Shown here piece after piece: positions 9,138 through 20,500 of a stretch of DNA of 64,000 nt. Location: NCBI RefSeq assembly GCF_016924755.1, contig NZ_JAFFJX010000017.1, positions 49,739 to 113,738 on the forward strand, read 5' to 3'. The notes beneath the pieces are model-generated. The model made no database searches. It worked only from the letters and a program-made list of their open reading frames with translations, and was not told the origin of the DNA. The position numbers and the translations under genes were made by a program. The stretch comes from Longitalea arenae. GTDB lineage: Bacteria; Bacteroidota; Bacteroidia; Chitinophagales; Chitinophagaceae. Position 1 is the first letter of the stretch; each line of letters opens with the position of its first letter.

Positions 9138-11951
9138 ATGAAAAACACTATACTGCTTGCAATGCTGATCAGCTTCGGATTGAGTTTGAATATGAATGTT
9201 CAGGCTCAGGAGCGGGCAGTCAGCAACAACAATTCAACCGAGGCTGCCGGCGACTCCCTGGTGCATGTGGCGTATAAGAGCGTTCACAGGAAAGATCTGC
9301 CTGCTGCTGTCTCCATATTGAATCCGCCTCAATACCTCGACAAACATTACGGAACCTATGCGTTGGAAGGAGCAGCTGCGTTTGTAGGAGGCAGTAATCT
9401 TTGGAATATGGGTACGGCGCTGGTGCTCATAGACGGGGTGCCCCGTTCAATCAATGATATTACAGCAAACGAAATTGAACAAATTAGTTTTTTAAAGGGA
9501 GCAAATGCCATTGTATTATATGGTAGCCGGGCGGCAAACGGCGTAATGCTGATAAGTACTAAACGCGGCAAGCCAGGCCTGAGCCAGATCAATGTACGCG
9601 CCAATAGCGGAATAAATGTGCCGAAATCATACCCGGATTATTTAGGGTCGGCGGAGTACATGGATTACTACAATCAGGCGCTGCGAAACGATGGTTTGCC
9701 CGCATTGTATGCCGACTCAACCATTGCACGTTATGCCGCGCATACCAATCCCTATCGTTATCCTGACATTAACTATTTTTCCCCGCAATATTTACGCAAA
9801 TTCTATAATACGCATTCTGCCAATGCCGAATTTTCGAGTGGCACTGAGCGGGCTCGTTTTTATGCATTGGCCGGTTTTCAAAACCAGAATTCACTGCTCA
9901 ATTTCGGGGAAGGCAAAAATGAGCACAATACCCGCCTCAACTTACGGGGTAATATTGATCTGAAATTGAACGATCTCATAAGCACTTATGTCAACGTATC
10001 TACGGTTTTTTACACCAATCGAAATGCATTGGGCAATTACTGGCAGCGCGCCGACAGCTTGCAGCCCCACCGGTTTGCGCCGCTGATTCCAATAAGTGCT
10101 GTTTCACCCGATGCAAAGGAGGCACAGACGCTGGTGAAAGGCAGCCGGAATATTATCGATGGCCAGTATCTGCTGAGCGGAACCCAGCAGTTCCTTACCA
10201 ATCCCATTTCCGATGTATATGCAGCCGGCTATAATAAATTTACCAGTCGCCAGTTCCAATATACAAGCGGCATCGATGTTGATCTCAGGAATGTAACGAA
10301 AGGACTGTCTTTACATGGGCAAATGAGCATCGATTACTCCAATACCTATAACGAATCTGTTAATAATACCTACGCTATTTATGTTCCTGCATGGAGTAAT
10401 GTTGCAGGTGTAGATACTATCATGCAACTATCCAGGTATAATAAAGACAGTAAAACGGGTACCCAGAACCTGAGTAATACATGGAGCGACCAACTGATCG
10501 ATTTCAACCTGCACCTCGACTATGTAAATACTTTCAGGCAAAAGCATAACCTGTCGGCTATGTTAATGGCAGATGGCCTGCGGCGCCGGCAAACCGGCGA
10601 TTACCAGTACCGCACCAATGCCAATGCAGGACTGCAATTAGGGTACAATTATGACCATCGGTATTACGCCGAATTTAGTGGCGCTGTTGTTAATTCTACG
10701 AAGTTGCCGGTTGGCAAACGCGTGGCCTTCTCGCCAACTGCAAGCCTGGGATGGCTGCTGAGTGAAGAAAATTTCATGAAAGGATGGGGCGCGATTGACC
10801 GATTAAAATTAACGGCAGCTGCGGGTATTGTAAATACCGATCTCGATTTTGCTGTCAACAGTTACTATTTGTATAACGCCGTTTATTCACCAACCGCTTT
10901 TTTTTCATGGGCCGATGGCACTTATACCAACCGCACCACCACCATCTCGCGGGGCGAAAATCTGGATCTGACCTATGCCAAAAGAAAAGAAGTGAACCTG
11001 GCTATCGAAGGCGCTTTGTTTAAAGGCCAGATCGACTTCCTTGCCAGTTTGTTCTATATTAAAAAAGATGGAATGCCGGTACAGAACTATAGCCTGTATC
11101 CCGGTTACTTTTTTACAGTTTTCCCCGAAACATCCTTCGTGCCCTACACCAACTTTGCCGCCAGCCGTTACCAGGGACTTGACTTTCAGTTAAACTTCCA
11201 TAAAAGGGTAGGCGCGGTTAAACTCACTATCGGAACAGCCGGCACTTATATAAATACAAAAGCCCTGAAACGCGATGAACTGTTTACAGATAGCTATCGA
11301 AATCGTGCAGGTAAACCGGTAGATGCCATATTTGGCCTGCTCAGTCAGGGACTGTTTGCCGATCAAAAGGAAATAGATGATCATGAAACGCAAAAATTCG
11401 GAACGGTAAAAGCAGGCGACATCAGGTATATAGACCAAAATGGCGATCAGGTAATTGACGAGCGTGACGAGGTAATGATAGGCCGTTGGGGCAGTCCTTT
11501 CACCGGCGGTATAAACATTACAGCGCAATGGAAAGATCTTACCCTCTTTGTATTGGGAACCGCATCCCTGGGCGGAACAGCCATCAGGAGCGGCGACTAT
11601 TATTGGGTAACCGGCGCCGTTAAATACTCTGCAGTGGTTCGCGATAGCTGGACGGAGAATACAAAAAATACGGCCACTTATCCCCGTTTGTCAACGCTCG
11701 GCAGTGGTAACAATTTCCGGAATTCCGATTTCTGGACCTACAGCACCGACCGGTTCAATATTTCAAAGGTGCAGTTAACCTGGGCCTTCCCCAAAAAATT
11801 ACTGCAGCAATCTTTTGTAAAAGGATTGAACTTCTATGTGAGTGGCACTGATCTGCTCACCATAGCCAAAAACAGGAGCATCCTGGAATTGAACATCGGT
11901 TCCCTGCCGCAAACACGCTTTTACAATGTTGGTGTTAAAGGAGAATTTTAG
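9138..11951 (+). CDS. SusC-like TonB-dependent transporter, short form lacking the N-terminal regulatory domain (pair 2)
   Basis: 937 aa, signal peptide ending NVQAQ. Compared with the other three SusC proteins here (1056-1070 aa) it lacks the carboxypeptidase-regulatory-like domain and most of the first half of the plug: only about 110 residues separate the signal peptide from the conserved ALVLIDGVPR and FLKGANAIVLYGSRAANGVMLISTKRG. The usual IRG motif before 'LVDG' is absent. The barrel is full length and ends RFYNVGVKGEF. There is no frameshift, so this is a stable short form rather than a broken gene. It pairs with the SusD at 11974 (22 bp gap). It may act as an alternative porter beside pair 1. 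Confidence 0.88.
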   Translation: MKNTILLAMLISFGLSLNMNVQAQERAVSNNNSTEAAGDSLVHVAYKSVHRKDLPAAVSILNPPQYLDKHYGTYALEGAAAFVGGSNLWNMGTALVLIDGVPRSINDITANEIEQISFLKGANAIVLYGSRAANGVMLISTKRGKPGLSQINVRANSGINVPKSYPDYLGSAEYMDYYNQALRNDGLPALYADSTIARYAAHTNPYRYPDINYFSPQYLRKFYNTHSANAEFSSGTERARFYALAGFQNQNSLLNFGEGKNEHNTRLNLRGNIDLKLNDLISTYVNVSTVFYTNRNALGNYWQRADSLQPHRFAPLIPISAVSPDAKEAQTLVKGSRNIIDGQYLLSGTQQFLTNPISDVYAAGYNKFTSRQFQYTSGIDVDLRNVTKGLSLHGQMSIDYSNTYNESVNNTYAIYVPAWSNVAGVDTIMQLSRYNKDSKTGTQNLSNTWSDQLIDFNLHLDYVNTFRQKHNLSAMLMADGLRRRQTGDYQYRTNANAGLQLGYNYDHRYYAEFSGAVVNSTKLPVGKRVAFSPTASLGWLLSEENFMKGWGAIDRLKLTAAAGIVNTDLDFAVNSYYLYNAVYSPTAFFSWADGTYTNRTTTISRGENLDLTYAKRKEVNLAIEGALFKGQIDFLASLFYIKKDGMPVQNYSLYPGYFFTVFPETSFVPYTNFAASRYQGLDFQLNFHKRVGAVKLTIGTAGTYINTKALKRDELFTDSYRNRAGKPVDAIFGLLSQGLFADQKEIDDHETQKFGTVKAGDIRYIDQNGDQVIDERDEVMIGRWGSPFTGGINITAQWKDLTLFVLGTASLGGTAIRSGDYYWVTGAVKYSAVVRDSWTENTKNTATYPRLSTLGSGNNFRNSDFWTYSTDRFNISKVQLTWAFPKKLLQQSFVKGLNFYVSGTDLLTIAKNRSILELNIGSLPQTRFYNVGVKGEF

Positions 11952-11973
11952 GCTTTTACTGAAAAAAAATTAT

Positions 11974-13725
11974 ATGAAAGCTATAGTATACATGTTGGCG
12001 TTAAGTTTAGTTTTTTGCAGTTGCAAAAAGATACTGTCTCCCGCCGATGAAAATAACCGTGCGTTAAGCGATATCTATAATGACGCTGCATTTGCCGAAG
12101 GGCTTTTATTGAATGGGTATGTAAGACTTCCGCTGGGCAGCTATTCATTCAATGATGTAGCTACAGACGATGCCGTATCAAATAACCCAAACAATAATTA
12201 CCGGTTAATGGCTACCGGCAACTGGTCGTCCATTAACAACCCAATGGAACAATGGACGGGTGCTTTTGCTGCCATCCAGTATTTGAATCTGATACTGCAG
12301 GAAGCCGACCAGGTAAACTGGGCCACGTCGGGACAATACACCAAAGAAATGTTCAATGACCGGGTTAAAGGAGAAGCTTATGGCCTGCGGGCCTTGTTTA
12401 TGTATTATTTATTGCAGGCACATGGTGGCTGGTCAACCGGCAACAGCTTGTTGGGCGTGCCCATTTTAACGGAGCCGCTGCATGGTAGATCTGATTTCAA
12501 ATTGCCCCGTAATACATTTGAAGAATGCGTTCAGCAGATCTATAAAGACCTGGATCTGGCCGAAAGCTATCTGCCGCTCGATTTCGTGAATATTACTTCG
12601 GTGAGCAGCATACCGGCAAAATATGCCGGTAAAACAACCCTGTCAGATTACAATCGCGTGTTCGGAGCATATAATGCGCAGCGAATGACTGCACGTATCG
12701 TCAAAGGCATCCGGGCGAAACTGTCCTTACTGGCTGCCAGTCCTGCTTTCAGCCAGGGAACAACCGTTACATGGGCAAAAGCGGCAGATGATGCAGCAGC
12801 GGTGCTTGACCTCATTGGAGGAATAGGGGGTATGGCCAATAACGGGGTGTATTGGTATGCCAGCCGCAATGCAGGTGAAATAAACGGGTTGGCGGCAGGG
12901 CAAAATCCGAAGGAAGTGCTTTGGCGGGGCAATGTAGGTGATGGCAATAACCTGGAAAGAGACAATTATCCGCCAACGCTGTATGGCAATGGGCGGGTAA
13001 ACCCCACCCAGAACCTGGTGGATGCTTTCCCTATGGCCAATGGTTATCCTGTTACAGATGCCGCCAGCGGTTACGATCCGAACAATCCGTACAATAACCG
13101 CGATCCGCGTTTAGCGCTATACATCGTGGTGAATGGAAGTAAGATGGGGCCGGGCGGGTCTACCATTTATACCAGCATTGGCACTTCAAATGATGGATTG
13201 AATGCTATTTCTACTTCCACCCGAACCGGCTTTTATATGCGCAAGTTGTTGCGTGAAGATGTAAACCTTAACCCGGCAAGCACAAACACCCAACGGCATT
13301 ACGTGCCCTACATAAGATACACAGAACTGTTCCTCACCTATGCTGAAGCTGCCAATGAAGCCTGGGGGCCCGACGGCAAGGGAACACATACCTATTCAGC
13401 TCGCGAGGTCATTGCTGCAATCCGCAAAAGAGCAGGCATTACCCAGCCCGATAATTATCTGTCGGGTATCAGCAGCAAAGAAGAAATGAGAAAGCTGATC
13501 CATAATGAAAGGCGCCTCGAACTTTGTTTTGAAGGATTCCGGTTCTGGGACCTGCGGCGATGGAAGGAAAACCTTACCGAGCCTGCAAAAGGGGTTAGTA
13601 TAAATAACAATATGTACACGGTTACTGCTGTTGAGAACAGGCAGTATGCCGGTTATATGTATTATGGTCCCCTGCCTTACAACGATGTATTGAAACAAGA
13701 CCTGTTACAAAATAACGGATGGTAA
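11974..13725 (+). CDS. SusD-family outer-membrane lipoprotein (pair 2)
   Basis: 583 aa from the ATG at 11974, chosen because it starts directly with a lipoprotein signal (MKAIVYMLALSLVFCSC, Cys17) and avoids overlap with the SusC stop at 11951; the frame itself is open from 11926. SusD features: KKILSPADENN after the Cys, VIAAIRKRAGI, LIHNERRLELCFEGFRFWDLRRW and the terminal LKQDLLQNNGW. Surface glycan-binding partner of the short SusC just upstream. A candidate surface lipoprotein gene follows 70 bp downstream. Confidence 0.93.
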   Translation: MKAIVYMLALSLVFCSCKKILSPADENNRALSDIYNDAAFAEGLLLNGYVRLPLGSYSFNDVATDDAVSNNPNNNYRLMATGNWSSINNPMEQWTGAFAAIQYLNLILQEADQVNWATSGQYTKEMFNDRVKGEAYGLRALFMYYLLQAHGGWSTGNSLLGVPILTEPLHGRSDFKLPRNTFEECVQQIYKDLDLAESYLPLDFVNITSVSSIPAKYAGKTTLSDYNRVFGAYNAQRMTARIVKGIRAKLSLLAASPAFSQGTTVTWAKAADDAAAVLDLIGGIGGMANNGVYWYASRNAGEINGLAAGQNPKEVLWRGNVGDGNNLERDNYPPTLYGNGRVNPTQNLVDAFPMANGYPVTDAASGYDPNNPYNNRDPRLALYIVVNGSKMGPGGSTIYTSIGTSNDGLNAISTSTRTGFYMRKLLREDVNLNPASTNTQRHYVPYIRYTELFLTYAEAANEAWGPDGKGTHTYSAREVIAAIRKRAGITQPDNYLSGISSKEEMRKLIHNERRLELCFEGFRFWDLRRWKENLTEPAKGVSINNNMYTVTAVENRQYAGYMYYGPLPYNDVLKQDLLQNNGW

Positions 13726-13795
13726 AGCGTGTTTTTAAACCCAACAAAGACAAATGGTAAGTTCCATCCGGCCAAAACACCATAAAAATTTACAG

Positions 13796-14836
13796 ATGAA
13801 AAAGACAATATTGCTGTCATCAATTATGCTGGTGATCTGTTATGCATGTTCCAATAAAGATTCCGTTTTTCCTGACTATAAATACACGACCGTTTATTTT
13901 CCCTACCAGTCGCCTGTAAAGACCCTGGTGCTGGGAGAGGATATTTTTGACAATTCCCTCGACAACGAGCATAAATGCCTTATTATGGCTACCATGGGCG
14001 GCGTATATGAGAACAAAAAGAACGTAACGATAAGTGTTGTAATAGATACCCTGCTTGCCCACCGCCTCCGGTTTGAAGCGGCTACGGGCGACCATGTTGT
14101 TCCTATGCCAGACAACTATTACACGCTGCCCGCACAGAAGGAGCAAACGATCGTCATTCCCTCCGGAAAACTGATGGCCGGGCTGGAACTGCAATTGACA
14201 GATGCATTCTTCCAGGACCCGCGCTCTGTAAAAAACACATTTGTTATTCCTTTACGCATTACCGGCGTCGTCAATGCCGATTCTGTGCTCAGTGGGAAAA
14301 GCGATTATAAAAATGCCGACCGGCGCAATGCGGGTGAGTGGATCACCCCCCCGAAAGATTATGTGCTTTATGCCATCAAGTATATAAACTCATATCATGG
14401 TACGTATTTACGCAGGGGGATTGATCATGTAAAAGGAACCGGCGGCAACACCGCGCTCGATACAACAGTAGTGTACCGTGCCCAATATGTGGAAAAGGAT
14501 GAGTTGTGTAATATGGTAACAAGATCCCTGAACGAAGTAACCGTCTCCTTGAAAGCCAAGAACCGTGGCAACACAGATCTGCCTTTTCAGTTACTGCTGC
14601 GCTTCGACAACCAGGGCAGGTGTACGGTAACTAATCCTGCTGCCGCTTCCTACACCATTACCGGAACAGGGGAACTGGTGAAGAAAGGCGATATGTGGGG
14701 CAATGAAAAAAGAGATGTGCTGTACCTGCAGTACCAGGCAGATTTTGGCGCTACCACCCATTCCTTTAAGGATACCATTGTATTGCGTGACCGGGGGGTG
14801 AAAATGGAAACCTTCACCCCCTTTATTGTCAATTGA
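13796..14836 (+). CDS. DUF1735-type surface lipoprotein, candidate glycan-binding protein
   Basis: 346 aa from the ATG at 13796 (the frame is open from 13754, but MKKTILLSSIMLVICYAC with Cys18 is a clear lipoprotein signal). The first 190 residues resemble DUF1735/BT_3987-like domains: YKYTTVYFPYQSPVKTLVLG, VTISVVIDTLL, YTLPAQKEQTIVIPSGKL and FVIPLRIT. The rest (DYVLYAIKYINSYHGTYLRRG onward) resembles the partner DUF that often follows it (DUF5627-like). Such proteins are commonly encoded after SusD and are thought to bind glycans at the surface; this is inferred from position and fold, no binding residues can be pointed to. Last gene of the first plus-strand block; it converges on the GH127 gene, whose stop is 75 bp away. 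Confidence 0.7.
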   Translation: MKKTILLSSIMLVICYACSNKDSVFPDYKYTTVYFPYQSPVKTLVLGEDIFDNSLDNEHKCLIMATMGGVYENKKNVTISVVIDTLLAHRLRFEAATGDHVVPMPDNYYTLPAQKEQTIVIPSGKLMAGLELQLTDAFFQDPRSVKNTFVIPLRITGVVNADSVLSGKSDYKNADRRNAGEWITPPKDYVLYAIKYINSYHGTYLRRGIDHVKGTGGNTALDTTVVYRAQYVEKDELCNMVTRSLNEVTVSLKAKNRGNTDLPFQLLLRFDNQGRCTVTNPAAASYTITGTGELVKKGDMWGNEKRDVLYLQYQADFGATTHSFKDTIVLRDRGVKMETFTPFIVN

Positions 14837-14911
14837 AAAAATAGTATTCTTAGAAAATCAGGTCGATCCGCAGGGAAATAAGATCATCCGGTTTGTGCAG
14901 ATGGCAGTGAG

Positions 14912-17296
14912 CTATCGAAGTAGCCGAATATAGTATACCGCGCCGGCAGCGCTGCCTGCCAATGCCTTGAATTTAACCCGGATATTGCTTTTATCCTTAA
15001 CCATTGCGTCTGGTATTTTGTACGTAACATCAAAGAATCTGGATTGGTTCCATTTGCCGGTATTATCTTCAGTCAGTAATTTTTCGTCATCAATATAAAT
15101 GTCAAATTTCCGGTCGCCCCATTCTGCACCCCAGTAGCGAACCAGTAACGACAATCCTGATTCTCCGTTGGTCGCCAGGCGGTAGCTGAAATAACCTTCA
15201 TTGCGTGCATCGCGCCAGAACTCGTTCAGGTGATTGCCTGTATGCGAGTTCTCTTTTTGCAATTGATGATCGGCTTCCGGCTGTTGTTCACCGGGGGCTA
15301 CAAAATCGATGGTACGCTGCTGTAAAGCCAGTTTTTCTTTTTCGGCGGCTGCCAGGGAATCAAGATACGACTGGTACTGTTCTTTAGTAAGCGTCATCCA
15401 GTACATCATGTACCGGGCGTCGTGAATATTGTAAAAAGGTTCCAGTTGGATATCTGTACCATTAATGATCCTGAGCCCGGGGAATCTGAAATGTAATGGC
15501 TGGTTTTTTACCGGTACCAGCTTCGTAGCCTTGCCAGCCACATCATTCTCAATAATGATGGGCGCTTTATCAACCGGCAAACGTTTCCCGCCGGCGATAT
15601 GACCCCAGCGGCTGTCATTGGCAACAAGGCCTGCCATATCTTCTGTGCCGCTTTTGGCGGCAAGTAAAATGGGCCCGTGCATAAATGCTATGTAATCAGG
15701 TAAGTTGGGTAAATGTTCAATAGTGGTATGCATGGGTAACTGCACTTCAACTACGTCCCCCTTCTTCCAGGTTCGCCTTATGCTTACATAGGATGATGGA
15801 TGCCCTTTATGGATAAATTTCTTTCCGTTCACTGTAATTTGTAAGGCGCCCTCTTTTACCCATGCCGGATAGCGAACCATCAGCGCTAAAGCCGCCGAGC
15901 CTTCCGTTACCGTTAATCTGGTTTGTTCTTCATAAGGAAATCCGGTTTCCTGTTTTATTACGATCCCTTTTTCTTTCCACTGCAGGGACGAAGCAAGGAA
16001 GAGGTTTATGAAAAGCGAATCGTGCTGATGAGTGTATATGAACTGGTTGTATTTAGCGTGATTTTCCATGCCGCTGCCAACACAACACCACATAGCCTGG
16101 TTGGGAGCAGAGTAAACGCGGTAATGACGGGGCCTGGCAGGCGTAAAGTAAACGTAACCGCCATGACCAGGATGTTGCGTTGAAAGAATGTGATTGTATA
16201 CGGTTCTTTCGTAATAGTCAGCATATTTTGCTGCCGGTTCCGTCCTGAACAGATCCTCCGTTAGCTTTAGCATATTATAGGAGTTACAGGTTTCCGGCCC
16301 TTCCACATCATTGATAAAATCGCTGCAGGCGGCCGCCGCAGGAAAAATTTCACGCCGGCTGTTACCCCCAAAAGCCAGGCTGCGATTTCTAGTAACCGTT
16401 TCCCAAAAGAAGCCGGCTGCTTTACTGTAAATTTTATCCTGTGAAAGTTGGGCTATGCGCTGAAAGCCAACTGCTTTTGGCACCTGGGTATTGGCATGTT
16501 TATTATCCAGTTCATCTTTACCGGCAGCCATTGCATCGAGCAACATATGGTGAGAGAACCGTTTTGCTGCTAACATATAGCGGGCATCACCGGTCATTTG
16601 CCAGGCGTCGGCAAATACTTCCGGCATTCCGCCATGTTCAACATCGAGCATCGATTGCATTTGTGAATCAGGCAGTTTGGCGGTTAGCTCAATGCCCCAG
16701 TCGCAAAATTTCAAAAAGATCTTTCTGGCATCTTCACTACCGGCATATAGCCAGGCATCGCGCAGCCCTGCATATAATTTATGTACGTTGTACCAGGGCA
16801 CCCAGGCCGCCCGGTATGGCCCAAGGTTCCCATTCTTTAAAGCCTGCCAGATTTTCTTACTGTCAGGAACGCCGCCAACATACCCGGCGCCCCAATCGGG
16901 CTGATTAATGGTATTGGCATCCTGGCAGGTCTTAAGTTGCCCGAGCATATATTCCATACGCTTTTTGCATTCAGCATTGCCGGTGGCTGCATAATTCATG
17001 GCAAGGGCTGATAGATAATGCCCGCCCACATGACCATCGAGCCCGGCCCAGTTTGCATAACCAGTTGCCTTGGGTGTAAGTCCGGCTTCCTTCAAAAAAG
17101 GGTGTAAAAGCCGGTCTACGTCATATTGTAACAGGGTTTTAATGTTAAGGTCACGCGCCTGTTTGAAGGGGCCGTCCAATAAGGTTACATCCGCTAAAGG
17201 AAAGGTGTTGGAATAAAGGCGGGGCTGGCAAATGCCGGTATAAGGTAATAAGAGTATGAAACTGATAAGTTTCACAGCGTTGAGAGATCTATTCAT
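14912..17296 (-). CDS. GH127-type (DUF1680) beta-L-arabinofuranosidase, secreted
   Basis: 794 aa from the ATG at 17296, which gives a signal peptide MNRSLNAVKLISFILLLPYTGICQ; the frame continues to 17332. The (alpha/alpha)6 catalytic region is recognisable from FPLADVTLLDGPFKQA, LDGHVGGHYLSALAM, VPWYNVHKLYAGLRDA and HANTQVPKAVGFQRIA. The cysteine/zinc site is complete: a Glu-x-Cys pair in GPETCNSYNML and Cys-Cys in MWCCVGSGMENH, where one Cys is the nucleophile in this family. A C-terminal beta domain (about 660-794) ends AAGAVYYIRLLR. Family role: hydrolysis of terminal beta-L-arabinofuranosides; GH146 is a close alternative. It is the only enzyme gene of the locus on the minus strand and is divergent from the SusC at 17533. 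No copy of the promoter module was found for it. Confidence 0.85.
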   Translation of the reverse strand: MNRSLNAVKLISFILLLPYTGICQPRLYSNTFPLADVTLLDGPFKQARDLNIKTLLQYDVDRLLHPFLKEAGLTPKATGYANWAGLDGHVGGHYLSALAMNYAATGNAECKKRMEYMLGQLKTCQDANTINQPDWGAGYVGGVPDSKKIWQALKNGNLGPYRAAWVPWYNVHKLYAGLRDAWLYAGSEDARKIFLKFCDWGIELTAKLPDSQMQSMLDVEHGGMPEVFADAWQMTGDARYMLAAKRFSHHMLLDAMAAGKDELDNKHANTQVPKAVGFQRIAQLSQDKIYSKAAGFFWETVTRNRSLAFGGNSRREIFPAAAACSDFINDVEGPETCNSYNMLKLTEDLFRTEPAAKYADYYERTVYNHILSTQHPGHGGYVYFTPARPRHYRVYSAPNQAMWCCVGSGMENHAKYNQFIYTHQHDSLFINLFLASSLQWKEKGIVIKQETGFPYEEQTRLTVTEGSAALALMVRYPAWVKEGALQITVNGKKFIHKGHPSSYVSIRRTWKKGDVVEVQLPMHTTIEHLPNLPDYIAFMHGPILLAAKSGTEDMAGLVANDSRWGHIAGGKRLPVDKAPIIIENDVAGKATKLVPVKNQPLHFRFPGLRIINGTDIQLEPFYNIHDARYMMYWMTLTKEQYQSYLDSLAAAEKEKLALQQRTIDFVAPGEQQPEADHQLQKENSHTGNHLNEFWRDARNEGYFSYRLATNGESGLSLLVRYWGAEWGDRKFDIYIDDEKLLTEDNTGKWNQSRFFDVTYKIPDAMVKDKSNIRVKFKALAGSAAGAVYYIRLLR

Positions 17297-17410
17297 GTTT
17301 AAATCGTTAGCTAGCCGGTAAAAATCGCGCATATTTCCTGTATGGCATGGTACATTTCAATATTTTTCTGCTTCAAATGTTCAGAAGAAAAAGTTTGAAA
17401 ACCACTCGCT

Positions 17411-17479
17411 TGCAACATTTCTTACCATAATCTGCAACATTTGTGGCCCCTGGTTTACACCCCATGGCGATAGCTTTAC
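17411..17479 (+). promoter_or_regulatory. Locus promoter module A (direct repeats plus -7 element) before SusC 17533
   Basis: TGCAACATTT at 17411 and TGCAACATTTG at 17433, start to start 22 bp; TAGCTTTAC at 17471, 38 bp from the start of the second repeat. GGCCCCTGG lies about 20 bp before the TA. The start codon is 62 bp beyond the TA box. The same geometry recurs at 23394, 30271 and 44569. The repeat pair sits where an activator would bind just upstream of RNA polymerase. Confidence 0.8.
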
Positions 17480-17532
17480 AATATTCGGCCAAAAGACAGC
17501 GGAAAGATTGCAGTTAAGCTAAATAACCAAAT

Positions 17533-20500
17533 ATGAAATCAACCAAAACGATTCGCTTGCGAAAATTGATGCTGTGGAGTATTTTACTGGTATTCCTCGC
17601 AAACACCCATGCTTTTGCGCAATCAGCAAAGGTGAGTGGCGCCATACTAGACAAACATGCCGCACCGGTTCAGGGGGCAACGGTCACGGTAAAAAAAACC
17701 AACCGTTCAACTGTTACAGACGCTGCCGGAAAATTTCTGATCGATGCATCACCTAATGACGTTCTTGAGATCAGTGCTGTTGGCTTTACCAGCCAGGAAA
17801 TTAAAGTTGGTTCCGGCGACCTGACGGTCCGTTTACAGGAAGCCATTAACCAGCTCGAAAACGTCATCGTGATCGGTTATGGCACACAAAAGAAAAAATT
17901 AGTTACAGGCGCTACTTCCCAGGTAAAAGGGGAAGACCTTGCTAAATTGAACACAACGAATGCTTTACAGGCATTGCAGGGGCAGGCAGCCGGTGTTAAC
18001 ATTACCTCTACCTCAGGGCAGCCTGGCGGCGGTTTTAAGGTAAACATCCGCGGTGCAGGAACTATTGGGAATTCAAATCCCCTTTATGTCGTAGATGGGG
18101 TGATCACCAACGACATTACCTACTTAAACAATGCTGATATTGCTTCCGTTGACATTCTAAAAGATGCAGCATCATGCGCCATTTATGGTATCAATGGTGC
18201 AAACGGTGTTGTTTTGATCACCACACGAAGTGGAAAATCAGGTAAAAAAGACGGGCAAATTTCAATTGATGCTTATTACGGTGTTCAAAACATTGCCCGT
18301 AAACTGCCTTTACTGAATGCTGAGCAATATGCTACCATGCAAAATGAAGCCGCCATTAATAGTGGCAAAGCACCGCTCTTCACCCAGGCACAGATCGACG
18401 AGTTGGCCAAAGGAAGCAGCATTTTGCCCGCTCATGGAACCGACTGGTTAGACCAAATGTTTTCATCCGATGTGCCCATTCAGAATTTCACGATAGCTGC
18501 TAATGGCGGATCTGACCTATCATCTTATTCATTGGGTGGGTCATATACCGAACAGGGTGGGATCATCGGTGGTTCACAGCTTTCAAATTATAAACGTATC
18601 AACTTACGGGCAAATTCTGAACGTAAAATGTACGAGGGTGCTTTGAAGATCGGTGAGCATCTCACTTTTTCATTTATTGATCAGAAAGGCGTTGCTGATG
18701 GTGGTATTTATTCAGGTAATGTGCTGGCCGCTGCTATAGGTACAAGTCCCTTGTTAGCTATGTACGATGAAAAGGGCAAATATTTAAGCAGTCTCGATGC
18801 TACAGTATATAATGGCGGCGTTTGGAATAATACCGAAGCGAATCCTTATGCATTGATGCAATACAATAATCAGAATCAGACCAAAACACAGAGGTTGGTG
18901 GGAGATATTTATGCAGAGCTTCAGCCCATCAAAAACTTAAGAATAAGGTCAGTTATCGGTTTGAACTATTCTTCTTCGGCTTATCATAGCTACAGGCCTG
19001 TATACGGTAAGTTGTCAATATATGCTTTTAACGATTATGAAAACATCAGCCAGCGTGGTTCCCAGGGTTACACCTGGAACTTTGATAATACGATCAACTA
19101 CCTTTTCAACATCAAAGAGCACAAATTTGATGTTTTAGCCGGTAGCGCAGTCAGAAAATATCAGGGAACATGGCTGAACGTAAGTAATACAGGTGCTACT
19201 TTATTCGGTTCTTTTGATCGTGGCTATCTGAGTAATTCCATGGTAACTACTATTACAATGAGTGCGGATACTTCGGCAGCCAACAGGCAAACCGTCACTA
19301 ATACCATGTCGCTTAGCGGAAATGCCGATGCAGTGTATGCACAATCTTCTTTTTTCGGTCGAATAAATTACAGTTTTAAAGAAAAATACCTGGCTTCTGC
19401 TATTTTCCGTGCTGATGGTTCTACCATGTTTGCGCCCGGTCATCAATGGGGATATTTTCCATCATTTTCTGCCGGTTGGGTAGCAAGCAATGAAGATTTC
19501 ATGGCATCCACTAAAAACTGGCTCAACTTTCTGAAACTAAGAGCAAGCTGGGGCTCTAATGGTAATGATGGTATTTCTCCTTTTAATTACCTGTATTTAA
19601 TTTCCTTATCAAATGCCCGATACAATTTTGGGAATGATAATACCACTTTAACCCAGGGTTCATATCCTGAAACAATTGGGGTAGAAAACACCAAATGGGA
19701 AAGTTCCCGTCAAACCAATATCGGTATTGATGCGGGATTCTTAAATAATAAATTGAGCGTCAATCTTGATTTTTACAACAAGACCACAAAAGACTGGTTA
19801 ATTGCAGCCCCTTTATTAGCAACTGCAGGTGTAAGCAGAAACCCATATATTAATGGTGGAGATGTTACCAATAAAGGAATCGAAGTGCAGTTGGCTTATA
19901 ACGGAAATGTAGGGAAAGATTTTACCTACAACGTTTCCGGTTCTTATGCCTACAATAAAAATGTGGTGAACAATATTCCAACTGCCGATGGGATCATTCA
20001 CGGTGGTACAAACAGTTTATATGTTAATGGCCCTGAATTCTTCCGGGCTGCTGCCGGAAATCCTATCGGTTATTTCTGGGGGTATAAAACCGCCGGGATT
20101 TTTCAGAATGCCGCCGATGTTCAGGCATGGCAGGGTAAGAACGGATTACTTCAGCCCAATGCAAAACCCGGTGACCTGAAATTGGTAGATGTTGATGGAG
20201 ATGGAGTCATTGACGTGAAAGATAAAACCAATATCGGTGATCCCAATCCGCATCATATTTTTGGTTTCCGGTTTTCAGCCAACTATAAAAACTTCGATCT
20301 TTCTGTTACAACCAATGGGGTAGCAGGTAATAAGATCGTTCAGTCTTATCGTTCGCCTGGTCAGTGGGCTAACTCAACAACTGATATTCTTAGCCGTTGG
20401 CATGGTGAGGGCACTTCGAATAAGATGCCCCGCATAACTCAAAACAGTTCTAACTGGGTAGAATTTTCTGATCTCTATATTCATGATGGAAGCTATTTAA

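Noticed and set aside
17297..17400. Possible module copy on the minus strand for GH127 (TGAACATTTG)
   Set aside because: No partner unit 22 bp away and no TAnnTTTAC at 38 bp; only a chance half-site.
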